Assembly: GCA_023014335.1 (NCBI GenBank)
Contig: JAECYW010000003.1
Location: 2,790,001-2,854,000 of the forward strand
DNA length: 64,000 bases
Origin: Galerina marginata
Lineage: Eukaryota > Basidiomycota > Agaricomycetes > Agaricales > Galerinaceae
Direction: 5' to 3'
Part shown: piece after piece, positions 37,636-50,944 of the stretch
How positions within the stretch are numbered: the first letter of the stretch is position 1
Layout of the letters: the number at the start of each line of letters is the position of its first letter
Translations under genes and position numbers: made by a program
Notes under the pieces: generated by a model
The model's database searches: none
Told to the model about the DNA's origin: nothing
The model's input: only the letters and a program-made list of their open reading frames with translations

Positions 37636-40600
37636 ATGGATCAGGCATCTCTTGTGCTCTCTCTGTCCGAGCTCTCCACGGCTATCGGGGCCTTGCAAGA
37701 ACTCACACTGACCCCCGAGGTTACTCACGCTCGTCTCATCCTGGCTTTGAAGCTTCACCTGTCTACCTCTGCCAACTTGACATCTTCAGAACCCCACTGC
37801 AATGTTTCGATTGGTGGTGATTTCGTTCCTCAAACTTCTCAGGTACAACATAGCTGTCTTATTTTACTTGATTTCACTCAATTATGATTACAACCCTGTA
37901 GAATATCCTTCTTCTGCCCTCCTCCCAACAGCCTGGACCACTTCAGCTACTTCGGGGTTTGATTCCCCAGCCCCGGCGATCAACCCTGCCTGGACAGTCC
38001 GCGAGGCGAACTTTGGTTTGCCATCACCATCCCCTACGCTTCACCCTCAAGACCATGGCCTTTAGCGCAATGGCCTTCGACACCCCTGGCTGCAGTGACA
38101 TGGCCATCAGCAATCGTTGCAGGAGCCGATGCCCATAGCTGGGTTCAGGAGCTCATCACCTTTATCTTCCTCACCACAGATGCCTTTGCCTCCTTCAGCG
38201 GTTACCAACCCCTACTGGTACCGTCCTTGGCCACTTGAATCAGAACAATTGCTACCATTGCGTTTACCGTGTGGGCTCCAGACTGAACACATGCCCTTTG
38301 TTGGCAATTCATGGGTGATCCTCTGAATGATCAAGGCTCAGAGGGGTCTGCGCCGCGGCGACGTGGAAGCACTGAGGAGTTAGAGCGCTGGCTGAGAGGC
38401 GACCTCCCTCCAGATGGCGCTCATGGAAATGGACAAGGGCCTGGGTATGCTGGTGGTCACCCTGGAGGAGGAGGAGGAGGAGGATGGAGATGATGACGAT
38501 GACGAGGATGACGAGGATGACGATCATGATGGTCCTGGAGGTGGTCCGCCGCCACCGCCGCCACCGCCGCCGCCTCCTCTGCCACCCTTTCTTCCTGTCG
38601 TGGACCCATGGTGCCCTCGAGGAGGTCTGCGGGCTCGCCTTCTTCGAGATGCAGCGGGTCGTACTCGGGCGGAAAGCCCAGCAACATCGCCAATGGAACT
38701 TGGAAGAGAGATACCTCCAGCAGCCAAATCCAGAGCAAGATGAAGATGCACAAGCTCAGGAACAATCGGAACAACCGCCTGACACCACCATAGAAGAAGT
38801 TGATGGGAGTGTGGCTGGTAGTGCTCCTTCGGCTGTTTCGCTTTACCCACATGCCAGTCATGTTCCGGTCGCTGAGGAACCAGCTTGGGGCGATGATATG
38901 CGGCAGTTGATCCTTGCGGTCTTATCTATGGCCAAGACATGTCTTCTTGTATACACCCAGTAACCCACAAAAAGGGAGTAACAAATCCTGACGAAGTTTT
39001 GAAATTCATCGTCGGGGGCAGCTTTACTGGCCCAGTTACCCAAGGAGCTCAAAGTCAACTGTCAACACCTCAGCCAAGTTTCCCCAACACCTCCGAACCT
39101 CTTATGGATAGCACTCTTCAGAACATTGTGCTAACTGTCAAGCGTTGTGCAGCATCAGAGATCAAGGACGCTATTGTTCAACTTAGTTATTGGCTAAATT
39201 CAATCAAGCTTGCGTGTCTTCTGAACAAGTAGGTTTCTTTTTCATCTTCAGAGTCGCTGAGTATATTAATATGTTATATCTCAGGTACCTTAAAGAGAAC
39301 CAAGTCTCTTCCATTACAAGTGTTTGGGCCAGCATTGAGACCTATGTCCGGCCTGCACGTTCAACCTTTGATCGGTATGTAACAGACGGTGTATATGCAT
39401 GCAGACTAGCCGGTGCTGGTGAGTCTTTGTATATGTTGTACCTCCTCATTCCTTGCTCAAAGGTTCGAGTTTAGGCTCGATGTATTTTTTGGTGCTTATG
39501 GCCTGTGCCCGCGTCCGCCCACAACTTCGAAAATTGCGAGGCAATGCTTGCGGAAGTCTTGCTAAATTTATCCGGTGCCCAACAGGTATATACTGTTTTT
39601 TTCTAGTAATTAAATGCATATTCTTATTGTCATGATATCTTAGATTCTGCATTCGGTATTCTAGTTAAAAAAGAATTGATTCCTGCCATTGCTTATCTTC
39701 GGGTGACATATCCTCTCCGGGTTAGCCTCTTTTTTCCGACGGCTTTTCTTCAAAGTTTTGCGGTTGATCCAGAGCTTGATTGCACCGACTTAATGAGAAC
39801 CGACATGTTTTTTGACTCAATCTATCTGTATAAGTAAGTGTCTGTTTATCTACACTCTTTCCTGATCTTCTAAGCAAGATACTACAGTGATTTCACCAAA
39901 GGACGAGATTGGGACAGTTGGATCGAATGCGCTGGCTTTGTCACCGGTTCATCTTATTCCCTGAACACTGTTGAAGAATTACCCATGAACCAAGAGCCGC
40001 TTGTTGGCTCGTTACCGGAAAAAGTCACTGAAGTACCAATATCAGAGCCAGCAGAACCACTGGAATTTATGCACACTGATTCTTTCCAGCCCTACCCAAA
40101 CACAGAGCCACCTATCGACTTCGGTGACATTACTTTACTGGATACAAAACTATAACCCCGCCTTACAGTTCAACAAGAAGCTCATCTTCAAGCGAACAGA
40201 CAAGCTGGACCGCTGGCAGGTCACAGAACAAGAGCGAGCTTATGCGCGACAACCCTCACATCCGAAAGACTTGGAACAATTTAAGAAAATGGTAAATATT
40301 GGTACTTTGCCACTGTCAATTTGAATGCTTATCTTGACGTAGCTCCAAAAACAACTACAGAATGGATACAAGAAAGGTAGAAAAAAATATCTATATTTCG
40401 ACAGCCGAAGACTTGATGCGTATGTTATTTCTATGTCATATTTTCATTTTATCTGATGTAAACTCCTTATTTAGTGGGATATTCTGCATGAGAGATATCA
40501 ATCAAAGTTATCTTGGGCGGTGTGCACCAACATGCCTGACGATTTAAAGTCAACCTTATTTCCTAAGCTGGAGACGATCTACCCCAAGGCTCTTAAGATC

Positions 40601-41379
40601 ACTAATACTGCGGATGAGGGTTTGGATAACGCTTTTCCTTCCTGTCATTTTACATATTGGTTTCGATATGGTAAAAAAGTCGGTCGTTTCCAAGCAACTG
40701 TCAGTTTATCGTCACTTATTTGATGTTTTCAGGGTCACAATACGCCTTCTGGTGCCGATGTTTCTACCTTGCAAAAGGAAGGCAAGCAACCAGTCAATAC
40801 CTCTCAGAATATCCCCAGAGAAAGCCGCGAGCTTAAGGAAAATTCAGCTGAGTATCAGATGTTTATTGACGCTTTGGGGCCTGTCTTCCAATGGATTAAA
40901 CAGCTTGTAAGAAACCTCTTTGGTAATACAGCATGTGTGGCTGAGATTTACTTCTAGGTGAAACAGCTGCTTCCAGATACCTTTGAATCTCTTTCGTACC
41001 TGGTTAGTTTGTTGCCAAACGGTGATACCTCGCCCGTCGACCCCTTTGCTGGCTTTGTTGTCAACATCAATGTTTCAACACGTATTCACCGTGATTGGGG
41101 TGATGAAGATATTTGTCTTGTATTGGTGCTCTCAGATTGCATTGGAGGAGAACTTTGCCTTGTGGAACCTGGTGTTGTGTTGGCTATGCAAACAGGGGAC
41201 GTTGTTATATTCAAATCTGCTGAAATATCGCATTTCAATCTGCATTACTCTGGGAAAAGAGCATCGCTTGTATTCCACACTGACAGAGCTGCTCGATCGT
41301 GGGCTAAGGATAGAGATGGTTGGGATCGCATGTTTTCATGCGCACAATGAAGAGCCGTATACCAGACTTTGAATTGTAG
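37636..41379 (+). CDS. TET/JBP-like dioxygenase, copy with several frameshifts
   Basis: This copy crosses the copy 2/copy 3 edge. Relative to the intact copy there are one-base changes near 38040, 38111, 38945, 40147, 40506 and 41330. The last one is inside the catalytic exon, after the GKRAS arginine, so only the final few dozen residues would change. The HRD and SHFNLH motifs are intact in 40958-41330. Start, splice sites and stop are otherwise conserved. Confidence 0.72.
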
Positions 41380-41759
41380 TCTCATTATAAATAGTCTTAC
41401 TTGCACAGTTGCACTCAGACTTCTTTTAAGGAGAAAATAGCATTCTTCAAAGCCAATCTAAAGTCCTCATATCACTGTTAATAGTAGCTATTAATTACTG
41501 CTCTTGTTTTTCTTTTCTTTTGACGACACGCGATTGACGCGATTGACGACACGCGATTGACACAGTCACATGATATGAGATTGTTGAGAGCATTGGATTC
41601 TTTGATCGTCTTCACACCCTGACCTACCTCATCCACTGCTGTTCCTTTCATTTCCTCTGTTTCCTCTGTATATATTCACTTTCTTGGTAGGTTCAATCCT
41701 GGGCTACTCTCCAGCTATATCTCTGCTAATGATCTAAAATCAGTATATCAGCCGTTCCC

Positions 41760-42256
41760 ATGAATATTTCATCAGAGCGGCTTATGAAGTTGGTCAAAAC
41801 CAATGTTGAGACGCTTGTATGTATATCTATCTCCCAGGACATGCTAATTATGCTCATAAATCTGATATTAGAATTGGCCCAGGCATGTATCATCTGCTGA
41901 AGAAGCTTACGAGCTCTTGAAAGACGCTTCAAATGAACGCTCAAAGTTTCTTGTTCTTCAACGCCAACTTGTTATTCAGCTCCAAGAGGCGCAGAAGCTT
42001 GTTAACATTGTGCAGAAGCATCTGGAGAATTCGGAACTTCATACTGGCCACATCCGTTACATTATCGGCAAGAGTGGATTCCAGCTACCCTCTCAGGATA
42101 GATCGATCAATGATGATGATGACCCAATTATCCAGATACTAGGAAGTACGCAGGTCAATTTATGGTTTACCTGCAACTGCTAACCAATGTACTGTACCAG
42201 ATAAACGTTTAATCGCTATTCCAGACCATGAAAACTTGATGATTACTTTGGATTAG
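41760..42256 (+). CDS. Small putative coiled-coil protein (copy 3)
   Basis: Same three-exon gene as at 61223-61719, again without a frame-breaking difference. It lies between the dioxygenase and DUF6532-like genes, as in every unit. Confidence 0.62.
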
Positions 42257-42630
42257 CCACTCCAATTATTATGCCAGTTACGCCAAATGCCTTCTTGGAT
42301 TTTTCCACTATTATTTACTTCTCAGTTGTTGTTTGCAGCTCCCAGTCCATATGATCAGGGTTTCTTCTTCAAGTATATCAGTGGTTTGTATCTTGAATAT
42401 GACTATGGTCCGTGCCTCATGTTTGGTCTGGCTGACACTGCAATATTTGGCCCAAAATGGACTTGTGTGGGAGTGTATTTCAGAGCGCGCTATATATTCA
42501 AAAGCGTGAAAAACGGTTGGAACTTGGTTGACTTTCACTGCCACAATCCAAGGCTTTTTGCACCGTCTCCTGCCTCTTTCTTTTTACTGTCTTCCCCTCT
42601 ACGTGGGACTACTTGTCTTCTCTGCTCATT

Positions 42631-45600
42631 ATGCCTCCCGTTAATCAAAACGAAAACCCTACCAGAGGCAGCACTGCCAGCGTAGCTCCCAAGCGGAACC
42701 CTCCAGGAGGAAAAAAAGGATCTCAGACCTTAACTCAGTCCACAGCGGGTACGCCTTCCTTTGATTGATACACTCATACTAGGAGAACTAAATTCCTTAT
42801 ACAGTGAACGCACTTGTACCAGTTATCATGACGCAAGTCAACCATGCACCAGAACCAGGTATGATTTCTGCATTTTTCGAATGATTTATATTAATACTGT
42901 TTTGTTTTGTAGGTCGAACTCGACCTGTTCGTACTAATGCTGGGCAAGGTGGTGTCGTTTCTCAGTTGACGCGTGTGTCAAATACAGTCGGAGCAGCTTT
43001 ACTCCAAAAGGTTCAAGGCAAATCTGCTCTTGCTGGCAAGCCAGGCGTTTTAGGAAACAAAAAGAGGATCTACGATGAGCTTGATGCAGCACCCGAGGAC
43101 ATTCCAGACAACAAGCTTGCACCTCAGAAGAAAGCAAAGCGCCGTAAAGCTGTAAGCCAACTCCTTTGGGACCTGTTCATCTATGGCTTCTAATCGTTTA
43201 ACACGTAGGGACTGGCCACTCCTCCAACGTTTCTTCCAGAAATACCTGACCCCCCGTTAACTATTGCTCCTATGCCAAGTCGGCAACTTCCTGCCCACCT
43301 ACCACATGGTTAGCTTTACATCTTTAAACATTCACAATAGGCTTCTAACATGTAAACTGTATGATAAGGGCGCCATTCACCTCCTGGTGTGGAGTTTTAT
43401 AATCCCAAGCAATTAACTCTAAATTCGGTGGCTAAATCTCCTATTCAGTTGTGTGTTGCCTTGATAACTCAACCTCCCTAGCATCAGCTGCCTCCTGGGC
43501 CTGTAATTAACACCCGTCAGCTGGCACCACCTCAACCTTCTCAACCTTCTTTGCGTGCTCATCAACAGGTAGTTGGTCCTGAGCTAGTTCGTGGTACAGC
43601 AACAATAACATATGGGTCTCGCAAGCAATTGCTTGACATTGAAGCTAGCGACTCTGAAGATCCCCAAGAGATGGATGAAGACGAGGACGAGAGGGATGAG
43701 GATGAGCAGCAGGACTACCAATACGATCAAGATCACGAGGATGATGGCCACAATAATAGCGTTGATGGAGAGTACGATGAGGATGAAAATATGGATGCTA
43801 ACCTTGACGAACCCCAAGCAGCCTATGAGATGGATAACCAACTTGATATGGACGTGGAACCCTTTGGTGACATGAACTATTATCCAGGTGGAAAGTATGA
43901 CGTAGAAGCTGATCACAATGATGAACGGCAACCCCTATTCCTTCCAAATGGTCAATATTGATTTCTCTTCTATTTCTCGCTCTGACCACATCTTTTAGGT
44001 GATATCCTCGATGAACAATCGCCATCCGAAGATGAGCAACTTGCGCTTTCTCACCTTCATGCTCATGAACCTGGCCTTGAGAACAATAACCGGTATGACA
44101 ACAATGAGGAAGGCATGCCTGGCGCTGAAACAGTCACAAACAGGTGGCCCAATGCAGACGAAGATGGACGATCTAGCTGGGATCAAGAGGAACAACACCT
44201 AGATTACGAAGTGACATTCATCTTATTTTTTTTTGGGACTTTGCTAATTGCTATCACGCTTCTTGTAGATTGGATTTATACCTGATCCCCAGCATGAGGA
44301 AGAATCTGCTCAAGAAGCAGTCAATGGTAGTGAGGCTGAACAGGAAGAAGTACGCCTTAATTTTATTTCATCACCTGATATATTTAATCAAACTTGATAA
44401 TTTAGGCTGACCAGACTGAGGATGTCCTTCAAGCGCACCACAAGCGTAACCGACCCAACCGGCCACCAAGTCTCCCAAAACTTACTGCCGCAGCGGTTAA
44501 CCAGCTGAACGAACAGCCTGAGCCTGGAGATGACAATTCCGAAACTTCCTCCAGCACAGATGCGCCCTCCAACAGTGGTCGAGCAGTGAGAAACTCAAGA
44601 AAGACGTCGCTGAAACCTACAAACCTTGGCTACTATCCAGCCATGTGGCAAGTTGTTCTGATTCGGTCAAAAATCAGGTTCAGGAGATATGTTGCGTTGA
44701 CTCGATTATTCCCAGTCAAAGCTCAACATTTGCCGATTGCGATGTCTATTCTTACAGAGGAGATTGCCCGAGCTCAAGAGGAAGAGATGATCCTTGAAAA
44801 AGGCAAGTATTCTTTGTATGTTTCTATGTTTTCTCTGACCTCATCTCAGGTTATGCTCTTTCTCGGGATATGGCCACAGTAGTGCGTATTCTCTAGATCC
44901 TAAAAGAAACTTACTTATACAAGTCTAGGTCTTTGACGAGGGCTCGACATTCCGCGGTAAATTCAAAACATTGGCCAGGACAATTGTGAAACGCTGCTAT
45001 GACAAAGAACTGGACCCTGTAACTGAAGGAAATCAACTTGGGCAGCAGCTGCAGGTCATCGACAACGTCAAAGAGATTCTTGAGAATAGTACCTATCTAA
45101 CTGATGGGAAGGATGAAATGGTAAGGAATTGCGGTCTCTTTTCTATTTTTACTGACTTGCTTTGCAAGGGACGAACCAACAATTTCGCTCATGTGGCAAT
45201 TCGTCAACTTTGCATTGAACAGTTCTACCAAGGAGAAGACTGTTTAGCGCACCACTTCCCAGAGGATTTCAAAGACGCTGTTCCCGAGAAATGCATCACC
45301 ATGGTCATGACTGGTGTACGCTTTGTCCTGCTATACATTCTACCCCCTGATTCAGTGACTATTTTCATTCAGCTCACCAATTGCTTGGAGGAGTACAAAG
45401 AATTTGGTGTACTGAGCAAGATCGAGTTTTCAAAAGATGGATATCAGAGCACATTCAAGGCGCTGACCAGCTTGATGGAACAGATCAAGGAAAACCCATA
45501 TCATAGCAGTAAATTGGCAGACTACCGAAGTGATTGGGCAGCGGCTGGCATGTAAGCCCTTCGCCATTGCTCTCGCTTGCTTTTGATGAGTTTTGACCAA

Positions 45601-45678
45601 TGTTTATTCTCAAATAGGGTTGTCCAAAACCCGGATTTGACAGCCACTCGGAGAAACCTTGCTGTTTACTTGGACTAA
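42631..45678 (+). CDS. DUF6532-like protein with acidic middle region (best copy)
   Basis: Fourteen exons (42631-42748, 42805-42858, 42913-43151, 43209-43308, 43369-43427, 43482-43950, 43999-44210, 44269-44349, 44406-44802, 44850-44881, 44929-45120, 45169-45315, 45373-45551, 45618-45678) sum to 2340 nt, 779 residues. The order is: a basic region with KKAKRRK near residue 135, a possible nuclear signal; a Pro/Gln-rich stretch; an acidic region around residues 230-345 made mostly of Asp and Glu; and a C-terminal alpha-helical region (about 515-750) resembling DUF6532, a mushroom domain of unknown function often found near transposons. Exon 9 appears to end at a GC donor (GCAAGT) and exon 6 at GTCAAT; both were chosen because they keep the frame. 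The 48-nt intron at 45121 is in frame and could be retained. Function is unknown; a nuclear DNA- or chromatin-linked role is inference. Confidence 0.68.
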
Positions 45679-45769
45679 ACATGTTTATTCAGCAGTTTAT
45701 GCAGGTAATCGGTAAGTGGTTTTCTGATCCTAACAACATGTCAATGACGACAGTTAATAGACACCAATA

Positions 45770-46096
45770 GTGACAAGAACAACAAGCGATGTACGATAAC
45801 CATGAGCGATGAGCGACAAGTGACAAGCAACGAGCGATGAGGACAGGTGACAAGGACAAGTGACAAGGATGAGGTCAAGCAACGAGGACGAGGACGAGCA
45901 ACAAGAACAAGGATGAGCGACAAGGACCAGGACGAGCATTGAGGACAAGGACAAGGACGAGTGATGAGGATGAGGACGAGGACGAGCATTGAGGACAAGG
46001 ATGAGTGATGAGGACGAGCAATGAGTGATGAGGACGAGCGATGAGTGATGAGGACGAGCGATGAGCGATGAGGACGAGCGATGAGCGATGAGCACA
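45770..46096. repeat. GATGAGGACGAGC-type minisatellite (copy 3)
   Basis: Same array as in copies 1 and 2, matching copy 1 word for word. Stable length in a minisatellite argues for very recent duplication of the whole unit, or for one molecule assembled several times. Confidence 0.85.
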
Positions 46097-47636
46097 AGGG
46101 ATGCTGCAACATCTGCACTGTATTTTGTATTGACTAGCTACTGGCTAAATAAACCCGTCTTTTGCCCTGGAAATACCCCAAATATATCTAGAAAAATACC
46201 CTATATTTAGAAATAGGTCAAATGCCTGGCGCCTTGGCCCACTGTCAGTAGCGCTACAGAGAGTCACACATTGATTATACAGACCACAGTGTGCGCTGCA
46301 TGCACACCACACCAACCTGCAAGTAGATACCAAGGTCTCAGACGAAGGTGCAAAGAAGTGGTGGGTGTCTGGACAGCACTACCAAGCACTCTGGGGCCTC
46401 TACATGACGCTACAGACCTGGCTGCAGGCGCTGCAAGGCGCTGCATAGGATGTGCAGGGTGCCGCAGATCTAAGGACGTATTCTATGTTGCTATGGCACT
46501 ATGCAGCACTACGTATTGATCAGCAGCCTACCCAGGGGTTACTGATGGCCCACCTATTTTTGTCCCCAAAGATTATTTGTGTGGATTGTATGAAAAGCGG
46601 GGGAAAAATGTGTTATGCTTCTTCGGTTATTACCCTCCTTGATCCATATTTCCACTCCAATAGTGGCTTATCTTCCGAAGACAGATTGCACATTTGAGTT
46701 TATCTTTCTTGAGTCTTCACAAAATACTTTACCCGTGACTAAAATCTAGCAATCTGGGGTGTAGACCAATCCACTGGTAGTTCCACAGTGTGGCATGAAA
46801 CGTAGATGTGTAATCCCAAAGCACACCACTGGCAGTAGAGCTTATTCATCTCCGTAAACAGGTACGAATACCTACTTGGTTGATTTATCGGTTTACTAAA
46901 GCATCGGTATTGTTTGCAATGCGTCCTTCTTTCTTGGCCTATGCTGGCGCAACGGTTAGTGCATCTATTCTACGAATAAGTACACCCTTACTTTCACCCG
47001 AGAATAACATCAATTTTAGTTCAACTAAATTGACACGCATTGGTTCCAGACGGAGCCAGTCGGTCTTAATCTAGGCCATACAGTATAAGCGCCGAGAATC
47101 TAATTCATAGAGGAACAGGAAACCATCCTTCAAGCACTTTCTACCCGGATATACACTCCTGTGACTCTGATGTAAGTCGAACGCTCACTGGCTGATGAAT
47201 CTACGCAGGGTTTGGGATTAAAACGACTACATCAGTAAACCCAGATTTTGGCTCATAGCATGCCATAGACTAACCGCACAATGCCATAGCAGACCACCTT
47301 CTCGGCTAGCAACCCATAGCAAGCATAGCAATCTGTAGTATGTCACATAAATTACCTAGTTAGGCATAGGCACGTGTGCATGCTACAGAGCTCTGCGCAT
47401 CGTTCTCAAGTTGCTATGGAGTGCTGCACAGTGTTTCCAAGTGACTACACATTATACAAAGACTGGGATGCGACAACACAGCTAGTTATGTACTCTATAT
47501 AGCCATCACAATGTACTGCGGAATTCTAGATTCATGCCTGTAGACTGCTTCTTATTTTAGTACTGTTTTGAATGCTATCCGACCGCTATGAATATTCATT
47601 AATAGAGTTGTATGTTGGCTTTATCTTTGAGCCCTA
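46097..47636. other. Non-coding region between convergent genes (copy 3)
   Basis: The equivalent of 7165-8702. It separates the minisatellite from the stop codon of the intact transposase gene. No gene is seen. Confidence 0.5.
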
Positions 47637-50600
47637 CTAAGTGAGAGCCCAGAACAACTCTTTATCAAAGTACTTGTTAAGTGTATACTCAGAGCTATAT
47701 GTCGTACTATTTTGGGCTGTCAAACCCCTATTTGCCTCATTTCCAAATCGTGGAGCAACGTCAACCAAGGCACGTATCTGACGGAGGGGGAGTATATCAC
47801 CAACCAGTGTTCCATTTGAGCGCTTCTTTCTGGTCAAAATATAGAGAGAAGATGAAGCTTCTGGATATGAACCTCTTGCTGTTCTGGAACCGGATATTGA
47901 TTGGTTGGTTTGGGGTACAATGTCGAAGCGTTGAACATATGACAAAAATTCATTAGGAATCCCTGATAAGGAAGAAGTAGAGTTGCAAGGGATGCGAAAT
48001 ATCAGTCGAAGATCAACAACCAAATGGCCTGAAAAATTGTCTCTTTGAGAAGAAGTTCGTTATTTAATATAGAGGGCTGAACACACCTTTCAAACCGCTC
48101 TTAGGCCATTCCTGAGCAGGATCAATATTTGCAATGACACTATCATAACGACCAAGTGGCCATTCTGCAGATGGAGGGTATGCATTGACAGTATGTGCGG
48201 GCAAAGCATCATGGGGAGGATGATAAGTCCTAGTTTGTATACGGACGCGATTCCAAACTTCAAGCTGGGAAAATGGAAGGGTGCACAAGGCGGTAGATAT
48301 TCGTCGGCCACCAACAACAAGCGCAACAGATTCCTGCTGATCTGCAGTGCGTCGTAGATAGTCGCCCAGGGAAGCACGTAGATCATGGAGATTGAACAAA
48401 GCTGCAACATCATCCACAAGCTGGCGTTTATAGCTAGGATCTCGGGTTAAATGGAAGGTTGAATGGGGCGAACATTCTTGTGTACGATGTGGACGAGGTG
48501 CATTTGGCATGTGACCACACTTGAGATCGTTGGCTATTTTAAAGTAGTCAACTGTTTTGTTGTGAGTAGAACCAATGAATGACAATACTGAGTTGACGTT
48601 GGTTGGAAGTTCAGATGGGGTGTCAATGCTGTAGTGATCCACAAAGGTATCTGGGTCTAGTGCAGCATTTGTGGTTTCTTCTCGAATAGCTGTTGCAAGG
48701 CCAAATTGACGAAGTTTGTCAGAACGGTCAAGGTAGCGGCAGATTTGCGGTTCATAGTTGCGATTATTTCCGCAATCTGCTGGATCCTTGACTACCTCAA
48801 TGTGGGCATGCTCTGTCGTATCTGCAGACCATTGTATAGCCACGCCATTCAGGAGGATGTTGGTGACGACACTTTGAAGAAATTCAAGTTTGGGAATGCC
48901 ATACCAATGTTGAATGGGTGACTTCTTTCCACGACGAGCATTGGCATCTAAAATCGCTTGCTTGTTGTCATGGAATTCTTGAAGAGCCTTCTGGATTTTA
49001 TTACAGGTATCACTGTCAACGGCCGTTGCTTGAGCTAAATATCGAAAGTCAATCAAAGCCCTGATAGCAATGAGAAATTTTGTAGAAACAGCTTGAAAGA
49101 TGACAGAGACAATGTATCTTTGGACATCGCGATGCTCTCGCCCTGTAACCTGCTTTAATTTGGATATACCTTCATTGAAGTGGCGAAATGCTGTATGCGG
49201 ATGTAGAACAGCAAACCGAAAGTCAATTTCTGGCCCTCCTAATGCGTTTATGCACCATTTTGCATCATGGTCCCAAAACATCTTGTGCCAATGGTGAAGG
49301 GGCTCAGAGGTCAGAAATGTGGGAGGTTCTGCAAGAGGGTAATCCCTCCAAAACGGCCGATGAACTCCATTAAGATGAAGTATGTTACATTGATCGATGT
49401 AGTCTTCTAAGCTCCATGGATTCGTATTTGCTTCTGCTGCCGCAAGCTGGGCAAGGATTGTTGATGCCGTCCTTGGTTCATGGCGAAAATCATCACCAAA
49501 CTGCTTGTGGTGGGCCATCGTAACAGATGAGGCATTTTTAGCCGCGCAGGATATCATTGCAGATTCTGGAGTGTCGACGATGTAGGCCGCCAGAGGAGTG
49601 AAACAAAAGCGCTGACAGCCAAGTGGGTCAATCATCATAACTCCTATCCGAGCAGCCGTCTTGAGGGGGGCAAGGATAATATCCAGACAATGATGAAAGA
49701 GGCGTGCATCTAATACACCCCGTGGTTTTGACTTGCTGTGCGTAAACTGAGCGATGGGCAATAGTGCCAGCAGAAGAAACAGATGACTGGACGATTTGTT
49801 ACGGGGAGCCATGTCGATATTGGCCAGGCTAATAAGAAGAGGGTGGGCCTTGCGATTTCCAGTCATCGCTGATATAGTTGTTCTGTCTGAGGATAGCACT
49901 GTTCCGAGAACCGTTGCACCTGTTGGTATCTTCTCCTAGAGGAGCCCGACAGGAAGTTGGAATGTGATTTAGTGGGTGTGTGAATACATAAACGTACCTG
50001 TATTGACCAAGCCGCATCGCCAGAGAGCCACTCTGTATAAACTCTCATAGTTTTTGCTGCTGATTCAAAAAGCCGAAAGGGAGTGAACTTGATGGAACTT
50101 TTTAGAAGCGGGTTGTGCATGAGTGACTGCAGACATTCAAGTGGATCCCGGTAATACAAAGTGAGTTTGTTTTTGGTAGGATAAACAGTTGTAACAGGAA
50201 CAGATTTCCATGCTGGGCCAGCAGGAAGTATTTCTGCGCGATTTCGCAGGTCTTTTGCTGAACGAAAAGAAAGACCAATTCTTTGAATCTAAATATATAT
50301 TAGCCAATGCAGAAGGCTAGAAAGGAAGGCTTACCAGTTTGGATTGAAAGAATTTATTCAATGACCGCATGCTCAGATCAGAATTAAGGAGGAAAGAAGC
50401 GAGTTCCCATTCATCTTTTGAGGCAAAGGGATAGTATGGATGTGATTCCCGTTCATAAGCAAATCTGTCTGCATCAAAAAGATCCATAAAGGTAGGACCT
50501 GAGCCAAAAATTTGGGAGGATGTAGGGTAGTCTTCTTTGTAGTATGGGCTGCACGGAGCGATTGATTCTCCACCGGGCTCAGAATGAGAATCTATTTCCA

Positions 50601-50880
50601 TTTCGACACTTTCCGCACCCAGTTCAACATTGTCAGGCTGGGTATGCATCCGGTCTTCATTAATATAGGCTCCTTCAATCGGTAGTTCGGAATACAGTTG
50701 TTCAAACAATGGTGTCAGAGAATTCTGTTGCGGTTGACACTTGACAGTGGTTGGTGGCTTGTGGTTCTTCATGAGTTCCTTGAATGCGTGAAGACAAGAT
50801 GATGCCTGATTCATGTGTTTCAAAACACTGGCTTCATCAACAAATCGTTTTGCACATCTTGGGCAAAAGAGCTTTGACAT
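47637..50880 (-). CDS. Plavaka-type DNA transposase (intact copy)
   Basis: Four exons on the minus strand (50880-50335, 50288-49998, 49935-48087, 48028-47637) total 3078 nt and encode 1025 residues. Residues 6-29 form a C2HC zinc finger (Cys6, Cys9, His22, Cys29), as at the start of many Plavaka transposases. The core shows the expected blocks: EWLSGDAAWS, the SSDRTTISAMTG block with a candidate catalytic Asp296, LLISLANI, VDTPES, KQVTGREHRDVQR, and a C-terminal block from YVQRFDIVPQ to NKYFDKELFWALT. Plavaka elements are cut-and-paste, CACTA-like transposons common in Agaricomycetes. The start was chosen because it directly precedes the zinc finger and lies 57 bp from a CACGTGAC site. The gene converges on the DUF6532-like gene. 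It is the only copy here with all exons open, and is the best candidate for an active enzyme. Confidence 0.92.
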
Positions 50881-50936
50881 TTAGGTTGGAGACGAAAGCA
50901 ACATTTGCGTTCTACTTCCCAGTTCGAGTGCTCATC

Positions 50937-50944
50937 CACGTGAC
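50937..50944 (-). promoter_or_regulatory. E-box upstream of transposase gene (copy 3)
   Basis: Same CACGTGAC site, 57 bp before the start codon of the intact transposase gene at 50880. Confidence 0.45.

Larger units (their letters stand above)
19461..38928. repeat. Tandem repeat unit, copy 2 (19,468 bp)
   Basis: This copy is collinear with copy 1 throughout. It holds the largest number of one-base length differences, especially within 31700-37400, together with some C/A substitutions (for example at the end of the DUF6532-like gene near 26080). Confidence 0.97.

Noticed and set aside
47637..50880. KDZ-family transposase
   Set aside because: KDZ elements are the usual partners of fungal TET/JBP genes, but the motifs here (KQVTGREHRDVQR, YVQRFDIVPQ, C-terminal NKYFDKELF) are those of Plavaka.
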